Below are positions 6,604 to 10,531 of a stretch of DNA of 10,531 bases, one piece after another. The notes beneath the pieces are model-generated. The model was not told the origin of the DNA. It did no database searches and was given only the letters and a program-made list of their open reading frames with translations. A program made the position numbers and the translations under genes. Position 1 is the first letter of the stretch. Each line of letters opens with the position of its first letter. Source of the stretch: an uncultured Collinsella sp. (lineage in GTDB: Bacteria; Actinomycetota; Coriobacteriia; Coriobacteriales; Coriobacteriaceae); assembly GCA_900548565.1 (NCBI GenBank), contig URKV01000062.1, positions 1 to 10,531 on the forward strand, read 5' to 3'.

Positions 6604-6621
6604 GTTTGTTGTGCAACAAAC
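6604..6621. promoter_or_regulatory. Operator-like dyad 1 (GTTTGTTG-TG-CAACAAAC)
   Basis: An 18-bp dyad with perfect 8-bp arms around TG. Its core GTTG-TG-CAAC recurs as GTTG-CG-CAAC at 6681-6690; the shared word is TTYGTTGYGCAAC. Centre-to-centre distance is 73 bp, close to seven helical turns. The arrangement suggests a dimeric regulator binding two sites on the same face of the DNA upstream of the kinase operon. Confidence 0.5.
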
Positions 6622-6628
6622 CTGCTTT

Positions 6629-6657
6629 CCATCCGCTTATCGCGTGGATGGGTCCAC
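6629..6657 (+). other. Alternative hairpins in the intergenic region
   Basis: CCATCCGC (6629-6636) can pair with GCGTGGATGG-type sequence at 6644-6651 (eight pairs, one G-U, 7-nt loop). Alternatively GTGGA (6644-6648) can pair with TCCAC (6653-6657) around TGGG. The two share 6644-6648 and exclude each other. They matter only if transcription starts upstream of 6629, for example by read-through from recR or from CATAAT at 6581-6586. Confidence 0.3.
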
Positions 6658-6680
6658 TCGCACCTCGTATTTGCCCATTC

Positions 6681-6690
6681 GTTGCGCAAC
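6681..6690. promoter_or_regulatory. Operator-like dyad 2 (GTTGCGCAAC) overlapping the -35 region
   Basis: A perfect 10-bp palindrome sharing TTYGTTGYGCAAC with dyad 1. Relative to the extended -10 at 6704-6712, it occupies the -35 position, where a repressor would block or an activator would contact RNA polymerase. Confidence 0.5.
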
Positions 6691-6703
6691 CTTTTGGGTT
6701 CGC

Positions 6704-6712
6704 TGATACACT
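6704..6712 (+). promoter_or_regulatory. Extended -10 promoter candidate for the kinase-FHA operon
   Basis: TGATACACT is an extended -10 (TGn plus TACACT) 63 bp upstream of the first operon ATG, with an expected start near 6719. No consensus -35 is present; the position holds dyad 2 instead. The hexamer is identical to that proposed for the left kinase gene (TGCTACACT). Confidence 0.45.
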
Positions 6713-6734
6713 CAAATGTGGATATGAAAGAATG

Positions 6735-6759
6735 CGCCGCTTTTAAGCGGCGTGTTTTT
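6735..6759 (+). terminator. Intrinsic terminator-like hairpin just before the operon's ribosome binding site
   Basis: CGCCGCTT (6735-6742) and AAGCGGCG (6745-6752) are perfect 8-bp complements, realistically six GC-rich pairs with a TTTTAA loop, followed by TGTTTTTG. It ends only 3 nt before GGAGGAG (6763-6769). It may terminate transcription arriving from recR. But it lies downstream of the proposed promoter at 6704-6712, so it would also be in the operon leader and could act as an attenuator or 5' stabilising hairpin. Confidence 0.65.
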
Positions 6760-6774
6760 GTTGGAGGAGAACGC

Positions 6775-7683
6775 ATGCGGCCCGCTAGCACTCAGACAAA
6801 GCATGGCGCCGCGGTGCGCGTGCGACGCCGGCTGGGCCTGGCGCCTCGGGCGTACGTGCTGCTGTCTTGCTCGCTCGTGCTGGTCATAGCCGGTGTTTCG
6901 GCTTATGGCATGACGGTGCCGTCCATGGTGCAGGCGCATGCTGCGCGCGAGCTGCATATTGGGCGCAAGGCCAAAAGCGACTTGGGAGCGACAACTGGAT
7001 ATGCGTGGGCGAGCGTGGTCGGGCGCACCGTGTTTGGCGTCGATTCCGCGGACGAGGGCGAGCGGGCGTCCAACGAGATCACGCTGGCAAACGGCAAGAC
7101 CATCGTGCTCACCAACACCAAGGTCATTACGAAGCTTTCCAATAACAGCGTGGCTTCTGTCGTTAACAAGGCGGAGCAGCAGAAGGAGCAGGATACGCAG
7201 CAGGCGGGCAAGCCCGGCGGCTTGGACGGGTCCGGTTCTGGCACCGGTTCGGCGGGCTCGGACAGCGGTTCCGGTTCGGGTTCCGCCTCTGGCGGTGGAT
7301 CTTCGAGTGGCGGCTCGACGGACGGCGGTGCCGGCGGCGACACGAGCTCGGGTGGTCTCTCGGCTGCCGAGGAGGAGAGAATCCACAATTGGCTCGTGAC
7401 CAAATACAACATGCTCGATGGCTATGTCGCCCGCGCCAATAGCGTGGTTTCGACCTATAACGCTACGGGCGATACCGGACCGTGCGACACCCTGGCGAAT
7501 GACATGTTTGTTATCCGTGCCGAGTTCGGTCGGCAAAGGTTCTCGACCAAATCTAAGTGGTATCGGCAGTATGCCAATCTGTGGGGCTGCTATACCAACC
7601 TGTGTCAATGGGTTGGACACTATGGCGACGACGACGTCGCGCTCAACAACTTCAACACCAATGTGGCGGCGATCGCCCTATGA
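6775..7683 (+). CDS. Membrane-anchored extracytoplasmic protein with Gly/Ser linker, function unknown
   Basis: I do not recognise the family of this 302-residue protein. It has a basic N-terminus (RVRRR at 15-19), one membrane helix (about 26-46), an extracytoplasmic segment (about 47-147), a Gly/Ser linker (about 148-195) with few other residues, and a helical C-terminal domain (about 196-302). That domain has cysteines at 237, 272 and 277 and is rich in Trp, Tyr and Asn (YRQYANLWGCYTNLCQW). The first segment contains EITLANGKTIVLTNTKVITKLSN, beta-like. The start at 6775 is chosen for GGAGGAG 5 nt upstream; an in-frame ATG at 6724 has no such site. It overlaps the next kinase gene by ATGA, implying coupled translation. 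Position in a kinase-FHA operon suggests a sensor, substrate or envelope partner of the kinase (inference). Confidence 0.82.
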   Translation: MRPASTQTKHGAAVRVRRRLGLAPRAYVLLSCSLVLVIAGVSAYGMTVPSMVQAHAARELHIGRKAKSDLGATTGYAWASVVGRTVFGVDSADEGERASNEITLANGKTIVLTNTKVITKLSNNSVASVVNKAEQQKEQDTQQAGKPGGLDGSGSGTGSAGSDSGSGSGSASGGGSSSGGSTDGGAGGDTSSGGLSAAEEERIHNWLVTKYNMLDGYVARANSVVSTYNATGDTGPCDTLANDMFVIRAEFGRQRFSTKSKWYRQYANLWGCYTNLCQWVGHYGDDDVALNNFNTNVAAIAL

Positions 7684-9524
7684 CGAACGACCTCGCTTCT
7701 ACGGCAGCCCAGTCGCTCAACCGCGATCCCATGGTGGGCCTGCGCCTGGCGCGCGTCGACGGGTTTGAGCCGGCCGTCGCCCTGGGCACGGACGAGCTTC
7801 CCGCCTACCTGCGCCGTTTTACGATGCTGTTTGCCGACGACGCCACTATGCGCCGCGGCGGTATCGGCCGTGTGACGCGTGCCGTCAACGCGCAGGGCGA
7901 GGCCGTGGCGCTCAAGCAGCTCATCTTGCCAGCGCGCGACGAATTTGATGACGATGTCGCCCACGAAGCGCTGGTCACCAAGTTCAAGGCGGCGTTTCGC
8001 GAGGAATATGAATGTCATCGTGCCCTTTCGGGCCTTAAGGGCTTTCCCCGCTTATACGGGTGGGGCGAGGTTGACGGCGTGCCCGCGATTGTCATGGAGT
8101 GGGTCGAGGGCGAGACGCTCGCTCGCCTGCGCCCGCGCCTTGCCGTGGACGATGCCGGGCGTCTGTCGCCGCTCGTGGCGGCGCGCCTGGGTCGCGACCT
8201 GTTCGATCTGCTCTGCCGCATGAGCTTGGTAGGCGAGGGGTTCGTCCATCGCGATATCTCGCCCGCTAATATTATGGTGCGCACGGCGCGCCTGCCGCTC
8301 GACCGACAGCTTGCCGAAGGCACCTTCGACCTGTGCTTGATCGACTTTGGCTCGTCGCTGGCGCTCGAGCCCGCCTCTGCGGTGGCCGGCACCGGCGGCA
8401 AGGCGTCGTTTACCGAGCGCTATGCCACGTTGCGCCGTGCGACGGTGGCCTACGCCCCGCCCGAGATGCTCACCGACGATATTCCCGACCTGCGCGCTTT
8501 GCGTATGTCGCCGGCGATTGACGTCTATGCCGCGGCAAGCACGGTTTACGAGCTCATTGCCGGCGTCGCGCCATACGAAGCCGCGCCGAGCACTTCGGGC
8601 ACCTCGGGTTCGCGCAAAAAGACGCGCGACATCGCGAGCCCCTACCGTCTCAAGATGGACACGCGGCCCGACTATCCCATTGGTGCCCATGCGCCCGGTT
8701 GTGATTTGACTCAGCTGCTTCGTCGTGAGCCCGATGTGGCGCTCGCCGCGGCCGAGCAGGCCCAGCAGCTAGGGCTTGAGCCGGATTCCGAAGAGCTACG
8801 CGATGCGCTGGCGTTTGTCGATGCCCAGCTGTTCGACGTGGTGATGGCCTGTCTGTCCAGCCATCAAAAAGATCGTCCCGAGCCGGCGGCGGTCGAGGCG
8901 GCGCTCTCGGCGTTTTGTGACCACTATGCGCAAAATGTCGGTCGTTCGCTCCGCGGCGAGCCGCTCACGCCGTGCCCCATGGATGCGTCTGGCCGCGCGG
9001 TTCGTCGCGCGCTGATGGTCGGCGCGACGGTCGTCTGTGGCGTGGTTTGGGCTGTGGTCGTGGTTTCGGCCGCGCTGCTGGCGTCGGGCGCTCGCGTGAC
9101 GGCGACTTTGGGATCGCTCGTGTGGTCTGGGTCGCTACCGGGTATTATTGCCGCACTGGCGTTGGCGCTGCCAGGCATAGCCGGCGTTGCCGCGGGGGCA
9201 CTTGCGCGCGATCGGCGTTCGGGCTTCCTGCAGGGTGTGCTTGCGCTTTCTGCCTGCGAGGTTCCGGTGCTGGTTGTGGCTGCATGTAGCGTATTTTCCC
9301 AACGCGCCGTGATGGGCGGCCTTGTTGCCGCTCTGGTTGCAACCTATACGCTTACGTGGTTTTTGCTTGCGATGGGCTTTGCCTTTGAACTTCCCGTTTC
9401 GGCACCGCGACGCACAAAAGCCCAGATGGCGACTCCGCTTGCCGGTGGAGCCGCAGCTGCCCGTACTTTTGGCGGACCTGTCGAAGTATCGTCCGATTCT
9501 ATTTCTACGACCAAGGAGGCCTAG
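7680..9524 (+). CDS. Eukaryotic-type Ser/Thr protein kinase with four C-terminal membrane helices
   Basis: 614-residue protein kinase, kinase domain in the cytoplasm. The glycine loop is RRGGIGRV (58-65), the ATP lysine is K79 (AVALKQ), helix-C glutamate candidates lie in FREEYE (106-111), the hinge follows VMEWVEGE, the catalytic loop is HRDISPAN (190-197), DFG is 222-224, APPE is 259-262, helix F starts at D281 and the closing DRP is 398-400. The catalytic-loop lysine is replaced by S194. About 100 residues separate helix F from DRP, longer than in the left kinase (about 50), and include a Ser/Lys-rich insert near 303-315. Four hydrophobic helices (about 443-469, 480-508, 516-538, 545-570) and a short polar tail follow. 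No PASTA or other sensor domain is present. The start is set by the 4-bp ATGA overlap with the preceding gene; there is only weak purine-rich sequence upstream. The FHA gene follows after 3 bp. Confidence 0.93.
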   Translation: MTNDLASTAAQSLNRDPMVGLRLARVDGFEPAVALGTDELPAYLRRFTMLFADDATMRRGGIGRVTRAVNAQGEAVALKQLILPARDEFDDDVAHEALVTKFKAAFREEYECHRALSGLKGFPRLYGWGEVDGVPAIVMEWVEGETLARLRPRLAVDDAGRLSPLVAARLGRDLFDLLCRMSLVGEGFVHRDISPANIMVRTARLPLDRQLAEGTFDLCLIDFGSSLALEPASAVAGTGGKASFTERYATLRRATVAYAPPEMLTDDIPDLRALRMSPAIDVYAAASTVYELIAGVAPYEAAPSTSGTSGSRKKTRDIASPYRLKMDTRPDYPIGAHAPGCDLTQLLRREPDVALAAAEQAQQLGLEPDSEELRDALAFVDAQLFDVVMACLSSHQKDRPEPAAVEAALSAFCDHYAQNVGRSLRGEPLTPCPMDASGRAVRRALMVGATVVCGVVWAVVVVSAALLASGARVTATLGSLVWSGSLPGIIAALALALPGIAGVAAGALARDRRSGFLQGVLALSACEVPVLVVAACSVFSQRAVMGGLVAALVATYTLTWFLLAMGFAFELPVSAPRRTKAQMATPLAGGAAAARTFGGPVEVSSDSISTTKEA

Positions 9525-9527
9525 GTC

Positions 9528-10466
9528 ATGGCATCTCAAGTTGAGCTCACCCCATGCGGGGCCATGTTTGACATCTTTAAGCGCGCGGCGCATCTGAGCC
9601 ATATCGAGCTGTGCGGCTTGGTGCTTTCGTCCCGTCCGCTCGCCGACGGCCGCAGCCCGCAGAGCCGAGCCGCCGATCGCTCTTGGGTTTCCCGCTTTAT
9701 CGTTCGCGCGCCGGTCGGCATGCTTCAGCAGCGCTACTTTGCCGAATACGGTACCTCGGCTGCGCGTATTATGTCGCAACTGGCCCTGCGCCAGCGCAAT
9801 CCCATGGACTCCACGGCTGTGATCAATATGGTGTGCGGTCCTGCAGGTGAACCGATGGTACGCGCGCTCGAAGAGTGCCACCAGGACACGAATCTCTATC
9901 GCAACGCGCTCGATCGCCTGTCCCAGGCGGCGGAACTCATGCCCGCCGAGCGCGCCGAGGCCGTGCTGGTGCTGTTTGTCGCCGTCGGTTGTTCGGCGGA
10001 TGTGCGGTCCTCGGTGAACTATGCCATCGACTACGCACACGCGACCTGTGGCGGAGGCACATCCACGCCGCGTTCGCTTGGCATGTCGCTGACCGCGGGC
10101 GAACGCGAACCCGCCCCGGCGCACCCCTTGGGCTTGCTGCGCGTGCAAAACAGTTTTGTCGTGAGCGCCCCGCGCTGGATTCAGCCGAGTGAGCAGGGTG
10201 TTGAGATTGGCGCGCTGGCCACTGGTGAGGGCGATATTACCGACGTCGGCGACGATGTCTCGGCCCGCCATGCCCATATCTGGTGCGATGCTCAAAATAT
10301 CTGGCACGTCGAGGACTTGTCGTCCACCAACGGAACCGTGGTGGTAAACGGGGCCACGCGCGTTTGCATTCAGGTCGAGCCCGGCCGTTCCGCCCAGCTC
10401 AATCCCGGCGACGAGCTCAAGCTCGGCGAATCCACTACCTACGCCATTCTCTTCGGTGCCCTCTAG
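9528..10466 (+). CDS. FHA domain protein
   Basis: 312-residue soluble protein, no signal peptide or membrane helix seen. Residues 1-190 form a mostly helical region I do not recognise, with four cysteines in 1-120 and several Ala/Arg/Leu-rich helices. The C-terminal FHA domain (about 205-311) has the pattern VEIGALATGEGDI, VSARHAHI (S245, H248), WHVEDLSSTNGTVV (N268, G269) and LNPGDELKLG. FHA domains bind phosphothreonine peptides, so this is the likely cytoplasmic reader or substrate of the adjacent kinase. The arginine normally following the glycine in the first motif is A229 here, which may weaken phosphothreonine binding. The ATG has AAGGAGG (9513-9519) 8 nt upstream, lying inside the end of the kinase gene. 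The gene ends 65 bp before the window edge. Confidence 0.92.
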   Translation: MASQVELTPCGAMFDIFKRAAHLSHIELCGLVLSSRPLADGRSPQSRAADRSWVSRFIVRAPVGMLQQRYFAEYGTSAARIMSQLALRQRNPMDSTAVINMVCGPAGEPMVRALEECHQDTNLYRNALDRLSQAAELMPAERAEAVLVLFVAVGCSADVRSSVNYAIDYAHATCGGGTSTPRSLGMSLTAGEREPAPAHPLGLLRVQNSFVVSAPRWIQPSEQGVEIGALATGEGDITDVGDDVSARHAHIWCDAQNIWHVEDLSSTNGTVVVNGATRVCIQVEPGRSAQLNPGDELKLGESTTYAILFGAL

Positions 10467-10475
10467 CCGGCAGTT

Positions 10476-10490
10476 AGGGACGTTCCTTTT
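10476..10490. other. Short dyad and T-run after the FHA gene
   Basis: AGGGACGTTCCT (10476-10487) is a near-perfect 12-bp dyad (one G-T opposition) followed by TTT. Lacking a loop, it would form a poor hairpin, so it is not called a terminator. The remaining bases to 10531 show no gene; nothing indicates whether the operon continues. Confidence 0.3.
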
Positions 10491-10531
10491 AATATGAGCA
10501 GGACATTGTCAAGAGGCAAAATCGGGCCTGG

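Noticed and set aside
6586..6774. Upstream starts (6586, 6724) for the 302-aa protein
   Set aside because: They lack a ribosome binding site and would translate the terminator-like hairpin; the ATG at 6775 follows GGAGGAG.
6712..7620. 302-codon minus-strand ORF opposite the anchored protein gene
   Set aside because: Arg-rich translation of an antisense GC-rich frame; the plus-strand frame has a ribosome binding site, a membrane anchor and an ATGA-coupled neighbour.
9135..10307. 390-codon minus-strand ORF over the kinase end and FHA gene
   Set aside because: Shadow frame: antisense to two genes with clear domains, His/Arg-rich low-quality composition, no start signal.
49..10531. CRISPR arrays, insertion sequences or attachment sites
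   Set aside because: No regularly spaced repeats, no transposase or integrase gene and no terminal inverted repeats with target duplications were seen.

Overview
The window looks like chromosomal DNA of a high-GC Gram-positive bacterium. My best guess is a Coriobacteriia gut actinobacterium such as Collinsella. This rests on GC-rich codon use, purine-rich ribosome binding sites, a dnaX-ybaB-recR neighbourhood, an Ala/Pro-rich DnaX linker and several eukaryotic-type Ser/Thr kinases; no rRNA or other taxonomic marker is present. Bases 1-48 are not biological: they match an Illumina/Nextera i5 adapter plus transposon mosaic end, so the window starts at a contig edge and real sequence begins at 49.

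Left part (49-2178, minus strand): a membrane-anchored Ser/Thr kinase, cut at its C-terminus by the contig edge, lies downstream of a YcxB-like two-helix membrane protein. A 116-bp divergent intergenic region separates these from dnaX.

Middle (2295-6531): the DNA replication and repair block dnaX (gamma/tau clamp-loader subunit), ybaB and recR, all on the plus strand. A small, visibly less GC-rich, single-pass membrane protein gene sits between dnaX and ybaB on the opposite strand. The 339-bp non-coding stretch 5262-5600 holds a minus-strand TATAAT box, an 8-bp inverted repeat with a 19-nt spacer, an extended -10 for ybaB and a strong leader hairpin; I see no RNA gene in it.

Right part (6532-10466): a 243-bp intergenic region rich in dyads is followed by a tight three-gene operon. 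The genes encode a secreted or anchored protein with a Gly/Ser linker and an unrecognised C-terminal domain, a Ser/Thr kinase with four C-terminal membrane helices, and a cytoplasmic protein with a C-terminal FHA domain. The first two overlap by ATGA and the last two are 3 bp apart. The likely reading is a membrane phospho-signalling module: extracytoplasmic protein, kinase, FHA partner. Its control region has two GTTG-YG-CAAC dyads 73 bp apart, an extended -10, and a terminator-like hairpin between promoter and ribosome binding site. The kinase and the FHA protein each deviate at a hallmark residue (HRDIS instead of HRDxK; the FHA GR arginine replaced by alanine). The operon may continue beyond the window.
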